This document shows, piece by piece, positions 11,041-21,700 of a stretch of DNA of 64,000 nt (positions are counted from its first letter, which is position 1; every line of letters begins with the position of its first letter). Made by a program: the position numbers and the translations under genes. The notes below the pieces were generated by a model. That model was not told the DNA's origin. It saw only the letters and a list, made by a program, of their open reading frames with translations, and did no database searches. This stretch comes from Candidatus Altimarinota bacterium (lineage in GTDB: Bacteria; Patescibacteriota; Gracilibacteria; BD1-5; UBA6164): NCBI GenBank assembly GCA_013368515.1, contig JABWCI010000003.1, positions 62,001 through 126,000 on the forward strand, read 5' to 3'.

Positions 11041-11874
11041 ATGAAAAAAATAATTATATCACTATTATTTATATTTTCTACTGTAAATTTAACTTTTTGA
11101 TTTGAACTCGAAAGAAAAGAAATAGTAGAAATAAATAAAACTATTAGAAAGATAGAAAAAACTGCTAATGTTTTATGATTTTATTATAGAGATTTAGTTA
11201 TTGCTGAAAATGAAGTCATATTGAGAAATATAGTAAAAGATACAAAGTCATATTTTTTGATTGAAGAATTAAATAAAAGAATAAAACAAATAAAATTTTT
11301 TGATTTTGCTAAAAATCATGCAAAGGAAAATAAAATAGATTTAGAAAAACTAAAACAAAATTGGTTAACTTGGCATAATGAAGCTAGAAATAATCATAAA
11401 TTAAAAAATAATTACATTTATGATGATAGACTTGATAATACTGCTTTTGAGTGGTCATATAACAATATGGAAAAATGAGTTATGGATCATAAAAGAACTG
11501 AAAATAGCGATTATTATAACTATAATGAAATAGAAAGTTGGTTTCAAGAAAGATGAGTAAAATGTAGTGTTGTAAATGGTATAACTAGTTCTGAAAGTTT
11601 ATGATATCATTCATATTATTGTAAAAAAAATAACCTTGATTGTACTAGTGAAGCAATAAAAGCTAGTAAACAAATATTTGATATGTTTATGGCTGAAAAA
11701 TGATTAAAATACCCTCTTGATGCACACTATAGAGCTATAGTTCATAAAAATCTAAATTATATATGATTTTGAATTTCTATAAAAAAAGAAAATCATAACT
11801 ATTTGACTTACAAAGACTATGATTATTACAAAATATATATTACAACTCATTATTGCACATCAATTAAAAAATAA
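11041..11874 (+). CDS. exported CAP/SCP-domain protein
   Basis: A 277-residue protein. A signal peptide (MKKIIISLLFIFSTVNLTFG) is followed by a helical region of about 80 residues and then a CAP domain: WLTWHNEARNNH, DDRLDNTAFEWSYNNMEKG and the His-containing MDHKR, later YPLDAHYRAIVHKNLNYIGFG. CAP domains in bacterial secreted proteins (YkwD-like) are usual cell-surface or extracellular modules. Four cysteines lie between CSVVNG and TTHYCTS. The start was chosen because it gives the signal peptide and a clean 11-base gap to the upstream stop. Exact role unknown. Confidence 0.8.
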
Positions 11875-11904
11875 TCTTTACAAAAAACAAAAAATAGATA
11901 AATT

Positions 11905-12125
11905 TAAATCGTAAATAAAAGCATTTGAGTGAGCTATCAACTCACGAAGCTGGAGAAAGAAAAGTTGATAAAACCAAGTAGAATCTCTCGGGGGCGAAAC
12001 ACCTCGTTAAAAAAGTAAAATTAAGTATTGCTTTAGGTGGTAATCTTCCTTCAAATACAAAACTTAGAAGGACCGAAAGTATAAAAAATATGCATTTCAA
12101 TAAAATTGAAATACTTATTTTTTAT
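11905..12125 (+). ncRNA. candidate structured RNA or leader, family not recognised
   Basis: This gap is clearly richer in G and C than its surroundings and can fold. GTGAG (11929-11933) pairs with CTCAC (11941-11945), and its loop plus 3' side (ATCAACT) is complementary to AGTTGAT at 11963-11969, giving a pseudoknot or two competing helices. CGGGG (about 11990) can pair with CCTCG (12002-12006). CCTTC (12048-12052) pairs with GAAGG (12067-12071). An intrinsic terminator follows: ATTTCAAT/ATTGAAAT with an AAA loop (12094-12112) and a T-rich tail. The next ORF starts 27 bases later, so it could be a free RNA or a leader that controls 12152-13235. I checked by eye for RNase P, tmRNA, SRP and common riboswitch signatures and saw none. 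Confidence 0.55.
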
Positions 12126-12151
12126 ACTTTTATTTTTTTATTTTAAAAATT

Positions 12152-12385
12152 ATGAAAGAAGCAGAATTATACACAAATTATTTATCTAAACTAGAAGAAG
12201 CTCTAGTTCAAGAAAATATGGACAATATAGACTATATAGTTGAAACACTATATACTAGCTGATTAAGTGAAAATGATATGGATAAAATAGATGATATACT
12301 TCATGAAGCAACTTTATTTTTAGAGTTTTGAGAAGAAGAATACAAAGAAACAGCTCTTGATTTAATTACAGATTTTAAAAATTAA
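12152..12385 (+). CDS. small acidic hypothetical protein
   Basis: A 77-residue, strongly acidic protein that looks all-helical (MKEAELYTNYLSKLEEALVQ start, ALDLITDFKN end). No signal, TM segment or known motif. It lies 12 bases before the CYTH gene and behind the candidate structured RNA, so it is likely the first gene of a short operon 12152-13235. Coding is supported by its compact spacing and by in-frame TGA-Gly use like its neighbours. Function unknown. Confidence 0.6.
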
Positions 12386-12397
12386 AAAATAAAATAA

Positions 12398-12967
12398 ATG
12401 CATATCGAAATAGAAAAAAAATATACTTTTAGACTTGATGATTATGAAAAAATAATAGCTAATTGTAAAAGAATTTGAGTAGAAGAATTGAAAGACTATT
12501 ATCTAGATACTCCTGATTATAGATTATTCAAAGCTATGTATTATTTGAGGATGAGAAATGGTATTTACGAGCTTAAAATAACAAGAATAAACTATGAAAC
12601 AAATCTAGTTATTTCAGATGAAATAATTTGAGATGAAGAAATAGATTCTGTACTTAAAAAAGAGTTCAATATAAGTATAGATGATACTATTTGAGCTATT
12701 TTTATTGATACAAGTAGAGAAAAATTTGAATACAAAATGTGATGAGAAACTATAAATATAGATATTGATAGTTTTCAGTATTGAAAAAGATATGAAATAG
12801 AAGTAGTATCAGAAACAAAAACTGAAGCTGAAGTAAATGATTTAATAGAAGATTTTAGAAAAAAATTATGACTTGAATCTACATTTGATGCAGAAACTTC
12901 TTGAAAAGCAACTGTTTGTGCTAGAAACCAAAATATTGAAGTATATGAAATCCTTAAATGACAATAA
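12398..12967 (+). CDS. CYTH-domain protein (ThTPase/CyaB-like triphosphate tunnel enzyme)
   Basis: A 189-residue protein beginning MHIEIEKKYTF, which contains the ExExK signature of CYTH tunnel enzymes (E4, E6, K8). Further strands carry basic and acidic residues as expected: YLRMRNGIYELKITR, DEIIGDEE, FIDTSREKFEY, INIDIDSFQYGKRYEIEVVSE. Family members hydrolyse triphosphates (thiamine triphosphate, tripolyphosphate) or cyclise ATP. Which substrate applies cannot be told from sequence. It lies between two small ORFs with 12- and 10-base gaps. Confidence 0.8.
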
Positions 12968-12977
12968 TTATTAAAAT

Positions 12978-13235
12978 ATGTTAGAATACGTTAAAAAATT
13001 GTGAGAAGAACCTAGTGTTGAAAATCTAGCTAGAATAAATCAAGAAATGTGGAGATCTCAAGATATACTTGTAAATTATCATTTCTTACTTAGTCAAATA
13101 ACAAAAGATTATAAAGTCACAGATTCTCCTGAAATACTAAAAATAAGAAGGCAAATTGAAAATGAAGAATTATTAGTTAAAGAATGTAGAGAAGTTGCAG
13201 ATAAAATAAGTGAAGCTTTGAAAACAAAAAAGTAG
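12978..13235 (+). CDS. small helical hypothetical protein
   Basis: An 85-residue protein, helical throughout and charged at the C-terminus (SEALKTKK), ending in TAG. No recognised domain. It follows the CYTH gene after 10 bases. A hairpin with a 9-base stem at 13261-13288 (AAAAATTGC with GTAATTTTT, one G-U pair) lies between it and the PemK-like gene. It could be an antitoxin for that gene by position, but its sequence shows no DNA-binding motif, and this is only a guess. Confidence 0.55.
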
Positions 13236-13292
13236 AAATTGTCCGCAATGACACTAAACTAAAAAATTGCTCTCCGAAGTAATTTTTAGAAA

Positions 13293-13715
13293 ATGAAAGA
13301 ATATATCATAGAACTGAAAAAATGGTTTGAAGAAAAAATATTTTTACACAATGATTTAAAATCACAAAAAAATATTTTTAAACAAAAAGAAATTTATTAT
13401 GTAAATTTTTGAATAAATATATGAAGTGAATTTAATTTAACTAGACCTGCTCTAATATTTGAAAAATCAAAGTTCTCTTTTTGGAGAAAAAATGTAATAG
13501 TTATACCTATAACAACTTATAAAAATAATAAAAAATATAATAAGTTTGATATTAAAATAAATAAATCTGAAATAAATTGATTAAAAGAAGATTCTATTTT
13601 AAAACTTTTACATATAAAGGATATTTGTAAATCAAGAGTAAAAACTAAGTTATGAACTTTAGAAAAACAAGATTTTGAAAAAGTACAAAATATATTTGAA
13701 AAAATTTACAAATAA
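13293..13715 (+). CDS. PemK/MazF-like toxin-fold protein
   Basis: A 140-residue protein. After about 35 helical residues comes a PemK/MazF-type barrel: KEIYYVNFGINIGSE, LTRPALIFEK, VIVIPITTYKN, then LKEDSILKLLHIKDICKSR and a helix KLGTLEKQDFEKVQNIF. The RPALI, IPIT and D-x-R patterns are those of the family, many members of which are mRNA interferases. No clear antitoxin is adjacent; the 85-residue protein upstream is the only candidate. Toxin activity is inferred from the fold alone. Confidence 0.65.
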
Positions 13716-13823
13716 AAAACCCGAGCTTTCACTCGGGACATACTAGAGCAAAGTCTAGAAGTTTGTAATTCACGGGTAAACCGTAAGTACATTATTATTA
13801 TATCACTTTTTGTGAAAAAGCAA
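13714..13823 (-). ncRNA. candidate minus-strand small RNA with promoter and terminator
   Basis: On the minus strand there is a -10 TATAAT (13802-13797) with a -35-like TTGCTT (13823-13818) 15 bases upstream, a body of about 75 bases with small hairpins (ACGG/CCGT, CTAGA/TCTAG), and an intrinsic terminator CCCGAG/CTCGGG followed by six or more T. On the plus strand that hairpin has no T tract, so the signal is directional. The transcript would run from about 13790 to 13714. It is GC-richer than the surroundings. No RNA family recognised. Confidence 0.5.
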
Positions 13824-13948
13824 AAAAAAATACATCCTTACTTTTGATTACAAAAGATAACTCGCTAAAGCATAAGAAAAAGCTATAAAAATTTTCAATT
13901 TTTATGATTTTTCTAAAAAGGTTTTAGGGGTTTTCGAACTAGCTTGCT

Positions 13949-14093
13949 AAGTTTTATCTCTTACGGCAAGTAATCACTATCTCAACCCCTAAGACCCCTG
14001 GATGTTTCTAGCAGAAAACAAAAAAACTTTTTCGATATGTATCAATGGGATTCTTAAGGGTGAGATTTCGCCGTGATACGAGAGATAAAACTT
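13949..14093. other. large nested inverted repeat, possible structured RNA
   Basis: The gap 13716-14201 has no gene. Its centre folds into one long hairpin: AAGTTTTATCTCT (13949-13961) is perfectly complementary to AGAGATAAAACTT (14081-14093), then ACGGC (13963-13967) to GCCGT (14070-14074), then ATCTCA (13979-13984) to TGAGAT (14061-14066) with imperfect pairing further in. A weaker outer pairing includes TTCGAACT near 13933 with AGTTCGAA near 14112. A 9-base A/T hairpin lies at 13885-13905. A closing stem, an asymmetric internal loop and an apical stem recall 6S RNA, but this is only a shape resemblance. The strand cannot be decided. Confidence 0.45.
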
Positions 14094-14201
14094 AAATCAA
14101 TTCTCTGCGAAAGTTCGAACTCTTAAGCACTTTTGGTACTTTTGGTGACAAAAGGACAAAGAAAAAAAGCTCTCCTGCTTTAAAAATTAAAAAAAGAAAA
14201 T

Positions 14202-14540
14202 ATGACTTATAAACCTACATATAAAAAAATATATAAAAAATTAATTGAATTAGAAACATCAAAAGAAATAACTGTAAATTATGAAGATTTTATAGAAAGT
14301 TATTTAAGAGATAATTGATATTTTAAAGAAATAACAAGTGAAATATTATTAAAAAAAATTAGTAATGAAAACAATAATAATAATATATTAAGTGAAAAAT
14401 CTCTAATTTTTATAGATAAATATGAAACTTGTTTTTGAAAATTAGAATACTGGTGAAAAGATTATCCATTTTTAAGTAGCTTAATTATTTGATTTATATG
14501 ATGAACTTGAGCAACTATATTAAATATATTTATTAAATAA
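14202..14540 (+). CDS. small membrane-anchored hypothetical protein
   Basis: A 112-residue protein: a charged, Asn/Lys/Glu-rich cytoplasmic part and one C-terminal TM helix (LSSLIIGFIGGTGATILNI). The tail-anchor layout suggests attachment to the inner membrane. It lies 6 bases before ileS, so it is probably cotranscribed with it. Not recognised. Confidence 0.55.
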
Positions 14541-14546
14541 AAAACT

Positions 14547-17500
14547 ATGAAAAAATACAACGAAGTAAACCCTCGCCAATCTTTCCCAAAACTGGAAGAA
14601 GAAATCCTATCTTTCTGGAAAGAAAATAAAATATTTGAAGCATCTATAGAAAATAGAATAGATGCACCTGAATTTAACTTCTATGATGGTCCTCCATTTG
14701 CAACTGGAACTCCTCATTATGGTCATATCTTGGCTGGTACAATAAAAGATGTGATTCCTAGATACCAAACTATGGCTTGAAATAGAGTAGAAAGAAAATT
14801 TGGTTGGGATTGTCACTGATTACCTATTGAAAATATCGTAGAAAAAAAGATGTGAATATCTGGAAAAGACGATATAGAAAAAAGAGTTTGAGTTTATGAA
14901 TTTAACGAAGCTTGTAGAAGTAATGTATTTTGATTTGTAGAAGACTGGAAAAAAACTGTTGATAGAATGGGTAGATGGGTAGATATGGAAAACTCATACA
15001 AAACTATGGATAGTGATTTTATGGAATCTGTTTGGTGGGTTTACAAAAGCCTATATGAAAAATGACTTATTTACGAAGGTCATAGAGTAGTTCCATATTG
15101 TCCTAGATGTAGTACTCCCCTTTCAAATTTTGAAGTAAATCAATGATACAAAGACAAACAAGATAAAACTGTAACTGTAAAATTTAAAGTTGCTTGAAGT
15201 TCTAGTAAATATATATTAGCTTGGACAACTACTCCATGGACACTAGTAGCAAACCTATGACTTGCAGTTTGAACAGATTTAGAATATAGTGAATTATTAG
15301 ACAAAAAAACTTGAGAAACTTATGTATTGGCTAGTGATAGAATATCTAGTTATTACAAAAATGAGGAAGATTATACTATAGTTAGAACATATAAATGAGC
15401 TTGTCTTGTTGGTATAAAATATGAACCTATTTTTGATGATTTTTGGACCCTAAATGAAGCAAATTCTATGCCGCAATGATTGAGTTTATGAGTTAATTCT
15501 TATAGTGTTGTAGCTGGTCATCATGTTACAACTGAATCTGGTACTGGTATAGTTCATATAGCTCCAGCTTATTGAGAAGATGATAATATAATCGGTAAAG
15601 AACAAAAACTAGGTTTTGTGGCTCATATAGCTGATAATTGAAATACTGAAAATCTACTTATAGATAATTGAATTCCAGTTTTTGAATACAATGAATTGGC
15701 TATAACAAAATTAAAAGAAAAAAATGCTACTATTTTGATAAATACTTATGATCACTCATATCCACATTGTTGGAGATGTGATACTCCGCTTATATATAGA
15801 GCAATTTCAGCTTGGTATGTAAATGTTGAAAAAATAAGAGACAAGATGATAGAAGCAAACAAAAATATCACTTGGGTACCATGAGAAATAAAAACATGAA
15901 GAATGTGAAAATGGCTTGAATGAGCAAAAGATTGGAATATTTCTAGAAATAGATATTGGTGAAGTGCTATTCCTGTTTGGCAAAATGAAGATAAAAGTGA
16001 AGAAGTTTGTATATGAAGTATAAAAGAACTTTATGAACTTAACAAAGATTTCTGACAAATAAAAGAAGTAAATGGAAAATACTATTATACTGATACTGGT
16101 AAGGAAGTAGATTTACACAAACACTTTGTTGATAATATCAAAATAAAAAATCCAAAAACTTGAAATACTCTAAATAGAATACCAGAAGTACTTGATTGTT
16201 GGTTTGAAAGTTGAGCTATGCCTTATGCAAGTAAACACTTCCCTTTTGAAAAAGACTCTCAATTTAAATTTCCTTGAGATTTTATAGCAGAAGGTCTTGA
16301 TCAAACTAGAGGTTGGTTTTATACTCTTATCATTTTATGAGTTGCATTATACGATGTTGCTCCTATGAAAAATGTAATAGTTAATGGTATAGTACTAGCT
16401 GAAGATGGGCAAAAAATGTCAAAATCAAAGAAAAACTATCCAGATCCACAAATCATTTTTGATAATTATTGAGCTGATGCAATGAGATTTTATCTTATGA
16501 ATTCTCCTGTAGTAGAAGCACAAGATTTGAGATTTATGGAATCATGAGTTGAAGAAGTAGTTAAAAAAGTAATATTACCTCTTTGGAATACTTATTATTT
16601 CTTTACAACTTATGCAAATATAGATAATTTTTCTGCTAAAGGTATAGATAGCAAAAAACTATCAAACAATCTAGATAAATGGTTGATTTCAGAATTAAAT
16701 GAACTATCAAAAGAAGTTTGAGAATGATTTGAAAACTATAAACTTAATGAAGCGGCAAAACCAATAGTTAAATTTATGGATAACTTAACAAATTGGTATA
16801 TAAGAAGAAGTAGAAAAAGATTTTGGAAAACTGAAAATGATAGTGATAAACTAGAAGCTTATGAAACACTTTATTTTACACTTGTTGAAACTTGTAAAAT
16901 AATTGCTCCATTTATGCCTTTTGTAAGTGAATATATTTATAAAAATCTAACATGAAATGAATCAGTTCATCTATGTGATTTTCCAAAATATGATTCAAGT
17001 TTAATTAATTTAGAATTAAATAAAGATACAGATTTAGTTCAAAAAGTAATTACTCTATGACTTGCTTGGAGAGCAAATCAAAAAATAAGAGTAAGACAAC
17101 CTCTTAAATCTATTACAATTACATTTGAAATAAGTGATTATTACAAAGAAATCATAAAAGAAGAATTAAATGTAAAAGATGTTTTAGTTGTAGAATGAAC
17201 TACTCTAGCTAAAAAAATATGTAAACCAAATGGTAGAACAATTGGTCCAAAATTTGGAAGCAATGTAAAAACTATTATGGAAATGGCTAAATCTGGTAAT
17301 TTTACAGAACTGGAAAATGGTAGTGTTTTGGTTTGAGAATTTACTCTTGAAATTTGAGATTTTGAACTTGTTTATGAATCTGGAAATACTGCAAATGCAA
17401 TAGAAGCTTGATTTGGTATGGTTATATCAATGGATAGCAATATAACTCCTGAACTAAAAAACGAAGGTTATATAAGAGATATTGTTAGACATATTCAAGA

Positions 17501-17699
17501 ATCAAGAAAAGAAGCAGATTACAAAGTAGATGATAGAATACAAGTTTCTATATCAGGTTGTGATGAAGTGATAAAAGATTTCAAAGAATATATTCAAAAT
17601 GAAACACTATCTACAATTGTGGAAAATCTAGACACTTTTGAGATAAATAAAGATTTAGAAATAGAAGATTTAAAAATAAATCTAAAATTAAAAAAATAA
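14547..17699 (+). CDS. ileS: isoleucyl-tRNA synthetase
   Basis: A 1050-residue class I synthetase of the long IleRS type. The start reads [17 protein letters not shown]. The HIGH-type motif is HYGH at residues 57-60 within [13 protein letters not shown], and KMSKS is at residues 623-627 in [15 protein letters not shown]. The editing domain ([25 protein letters not shown]) lies between them, and the anticodon-binding domain follows ([12 protein letters not shown]). It charges tRNA-Ile and edits valine. Many glycines are TGA, yet some longer stretches use GGT/GGA. No T-box or other leader is evident, as the upstream gap is only 6 bases. Confidence 0.97.
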
Positions 17700-17721
17700 T
17701 AATAATAATTAATTATATTTT

Positions 17722-18114
17722 ATGAGTTATAACAGAGGTCTAGAATTATGAAATAATTTAAGAAATAGTGAAAAAGAAACTAGAATAAATAATATAGAAA
17801 CTATGATTTTAAATACTTGGAATAGTTGATGATATATAGAAAATGAAGAAGAATATTCTCAAACTAAATTTGAAAAAATAGCAAAAATACTTAAAGATAA
17901 TTGAAAAATATCGTGAAAAAAAGATCTAAGAAACAAATTACTAGAATTAAGTGAAAAATGATATAGTTATGATGAAATCTGAAAAGCTATATCAAATGTA
18001 GTTGCAAAATTAGAAATATGAACTGAAATAGATATACATAAACAAACAATATCTAGAGTTATTGAAGCTGCTAGAATTAACAAAACAAATTTTAGAAATT
18101 TCTCTTGAAAATAA
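17722..18114 (+). CDS. hypothetical protein, possible helix-turn-helix
   Basis: A 130-residue basic protein starting MSYNRGLELGNNLRN. The C-terminal half (LLELSEKGYSYDEIGKAIS, then IDIHKQTISRVIEAAR) has the spacing of a helix-turn-helix, as in sigma-like or resolvase-like DNA-binding units, but no family can be named. It lies 22 bases behind ileS and ends in a strong terminator, so it is probably the last gene of the ileS unit. Confidence 0.6.
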
Positions 18115-18145
18115 TAACTTTAAATTTGATTAAAAATAAATTAAA

Positions 18146-18176
18146 AATATATTACTTGAAAGTAATATATTTTTTT
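18146..18176 (+). terminator. terminator after 17722-18114
   Basis: Stem ATATATTACT/AGTAATATAT with a TGAA loop and a T7 tail. Confidence 0.8.
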
Positions 18177-18186
18177 GAAAAAAATC

Positions 18187-18756
18187 ATGTTAGATTTAAA
18201 AGAAAAACTAGAAAGTTTAATGAAGAAAAGAGATTTATTAGAAAAAAAAGATGAAACTCTTATCATAAGTGATTTTGATGATACTATTTTTTGTAGAAAA
18301 GATCAGCTTGAAAAATCTCAATTATTAAGAGAAAACAGATGAGATTTATGAAATCAAGTAATAATGAATATTATTTGATTAGAAAATTTTATAAATGAAC
18401 ACTATATTTGAAAAGAATTTCCAAAAAATATAATATGTCAATTTAAAATTTGAAAAGATTTGATATTAACAGCTTGATTTAAAGATCTTCAATTAGAAAA
18501 AATAAAAGCAACTAAATTAGATATATATAACCATATAGTAGTAGAAAAAGCTCCTGAAAAAATCTATGAAACTATTAGGTATGTAATAGAAGACCTATGA
18601 TTTATACCAAACAAAATACAAGTTTATGAAGATAGACCAGAATATTTTGTAGAAAATAAAAATTTAATAGAAGATTTTTTATGAACAACTCTTGAAATTA
18701 TGTTTGTAGAGATGATAGATAATCAAAATGAGCCAAATCTAAAAAAAATCGCCTAA
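18187..18756 (+). CDS. HAD-like hydrolase
   Basis: A 189-residue protein with the HAD nucleophile motif ISDFDDTIF (DxDxT) at about residue 29 and, near the end, QVYEDRPEYFVEN, which supplies the motif IV acidic pair (ED). Between them lies a mainly helical region with no classical cap. Members with this layout are predicted phosphatases of nucleic-acid or small-molecule substrates. The TAA falls inside the loop of the shared terminator. Confidence 0.7.
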
Positions 18757-18769
18757 GGCGATTTTTTTT
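18741..18769. terminator. bidirectional terminator, convergent pair
   Basis: Stem AAAAATCGCC/GGCGATTTTT with loop TAA. The loop is the stop codon of the plus-strand HAD gene, and the T tract runs into the TAA of the minus-strand helicase (18768-18770). Confidence 0.85.
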
Positions 18770-21700
18770 AGATTAATTTTAAAACACTAAAAACTAATTT
18801 TTTTAATTTTTCAAATTCACTTATTTTTTGTTCAAATTCATTTATTTTAGAATTTATAAATTCAGAATCTTTTGATTCTTTTACTAAACTATGAACACTT
18901 TCAAAATAATCATTTAATTCAGACATAATTGAATCATAATCTTCAAATAAAGTAAAAATTCATGATAGTTCTTTAGATTTAGTAAATTTAAACATCATTA
19001 AAAATTCTTTGATAATCTTATCTAATCATTTTCTTTCAGTAATATTATCACGAACTATATTTCTAAGTAAATCAAAACGATGTTTTGAAACCATTATATG
19101 ATAATATTCTTCTTCAAAAAATTGAGATATAATCATAGTTAAATTTTCATAAATACCTTTTTCTATAGGCATAGAATCTAAATTAATTCTTACAGTAATT
19201 TCATCTATTTCTTTTTCTAATTTAGAAATAAGTAATTCAATATAAGGTATAAAATAATTTTCAAGTAAATGAACTGCTCTTTTATGCTTTCTTTTATCAT
19301 TAGAAGAAAATAAAGAAATTGCTTTTATAACTTTATCAATTTTTATAAAACTAAATTCAGCTCAAGATAAAAATCAATCTATATAATCTTGATCTATTCA
19401 TTTTAAAGATGATCTTTTTACTATTAACTTTATGTCATCCAAAAATTCTTTTAATGCTCATAAATGATTATGCATTTTTTGAATATTAATCTTACTTTTT
19501 TTAATATTTTTTAATTCTTTACATACAGATTGTATATTTTTAACACTATAACCTGAAAAATTATTATAACTTTCATTTAATTCAGCAAATTCTCAAGAAG
19601 AAGATTCTAAATGTAGAATATATTTTTCTACTATTTTTTGCATTATCCCTTTCTGATCAATTTGAAATAGTTCTAACTTAGTTTTTCAAACAAGTTCTGC
19701 ATATTGCTTTTGTAATAAAAGTATTTCTCTATTATTTAATCAATCAAATTCAGAAACTTTTAATTCAATTTCATCTGTTTCAATATTATTTGAAATAGAT
19801 TCTAAATCTCAATTTCTAAAAGCTATTATATCAGGATCTTGACTTTCCTTAAATTGCTCAATTATTCAGGTATCATGAATAAAACGTTTTTCAGTTACAC
19901 TTGGAGTTGTATGAGAAATTCTATGTTTTTCATTTTGCAATAACCTTAATAATAATATCTTAAATATATATATTTCCTCTGGAGTTTTTCATTCAAGATA
20001 TTTTCTTATGTGTACATTTTTTCAAATAAGTAATTCAGGAAGACACTTATTTAAGTAAAAACTTTCGGCATCTTCTGGTTTTTTAAATCAATCATGTCAT
20101 AATCTATATGAAAAATTTTCTATTCATTTTGCAGCATTTTCAATAGCTTCTTCAATTGTTAATCATTTAACACTTGAATCAATAAATCAAGGTAGATTTA
20201 CACTTATTTTATCAACTTCACTAATATGTCATTCTGTTATTTCAGTTAAAAATGATAAAACATTAAAATCTTCTTTTCATTTTTCACCTCATATAATAAA
20301 CGGTACTCATAAATATAATTTTGATTTATCTAGTTTTTCAACTAATGATATATCACCTTTTGTAAAATAAATTGTTTCTTTTCCTTTTCTATGTGTTTTA
20401 TTTTTAAATTTTTTATTTTTTTCATCATACTCATAGATATCATGAATTGAACCTGAAAGTATGGCAATTTTTCTATCATCTATATTTCATTCATTTTCAA
20501 CAGGAATAGATGATGAAGAAAAACGAGAAAATAAATCATCAACTAATATATCTATATCTCTTAATCTTTTTGTTTTAACTCAAATTCATTCTAGATTAAC
20601 GCATTCATATAATTTTTTCTCGCCCTTTAGTAAAACAAATTTATCTAACTCTTCTGAATTTAATCATAATTCTTTTAAATGACGAATTTTTTCTGAAGAT
20701 AATTTTTTTGCTAAAAATAATTTTATAATCTCTAAATATCAAATTAAATCTGATTCATGGTGAGATTTAATTTTAATTTTTTTCCATAATCAATCCTTTG
20801 AAAGAAATCATTTTTTTTCAAGTATTGCAGTTATATAAATCATATCTTTACTACAATGTCTTTTAATTCATTCTAATAACATTCTAGAATGATATACATC
20901 AAGAGGAAAATAAAGTAAATTTTTTCAAAGTTTTGTTATTTTTCAATTAGATCAAATTGCTCATAATTTACGAAGTCTATACAATGAGATTTTAAGAAGA
21001 TTTTCATTAAAATTATGAAAAAATAAATTATCTCCGTTTTTTTCTGCTTCCTCTTTATAAGTTTGTATATCTATTCACTTTTCAAGCAATATAAGAATAT
21101 ATCTATCTAACATTTCTTTTTCAATTGGAGCTTCTGGAAAATCACGTAAATCATCAAAATTTGTCTCATTTGTTCTTATATATTCTCACTCATGTGTTCT
21201 TCATGCTCTTCAAGCTCTTTGATTTGAATTTGCTTTAGAAGTATTTTCTATTCTTAACTCACTAATTCATAAATGATTATAGCGCAAAACTTTATGAGTT
21301 CATAAATCATAAACTAAATCTACATAATCAATAGTTATACTTTCTTCTGCAACATTTGTACTAACTATAATTCTAGGTTTTCATGTAGTATTTTTTAAAA
21401 GAGCAAATTGCATTTCTTTTGGCATTTCTGCATGAAGAGGGTAAACTTCAGAGTTTTCTCACAATTTTTGTTTTAATATTTTAACATAAGTTTCAATTTC
21501 TTTTTTTCATGGAACAAAAAAAAGTATATTCTTACCTTTTCTAGATTTATTTCAATTAAACTGAGTTATAATCGCTTCAACTACATTTTCTCAAGAGTTA
21601 TAATATTTTGTTACAGGAAATGTTCTTCAAGGTATTTTAACAACTGGAATATTTGAAGAAACATTTTTATAGTATTCTTGAAATATTTCAGGATTTAGTG

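Noticed and set aside
11905-12125. RNase P RNA, tmRNA, SRP RNA or a common riboswitch
   Set aside because: The hallmark sequences (GAGGAAAGUC, tmRNA tRNA-like ends, SRP GGAA-loop region, riboswitch cores) were not found by eye.
14105-14128. tRNA T-arm-like GTTCGAAC
   Set aside because: No acceptor, D or anticodon arm can be fitted; the octamer is just palindromic.
14547-17699. Many apparent premature stops in ileS, suggesting a pseudogene
   Set aside because: All are TGA at glycine positions; under code 25 the gene is intact.
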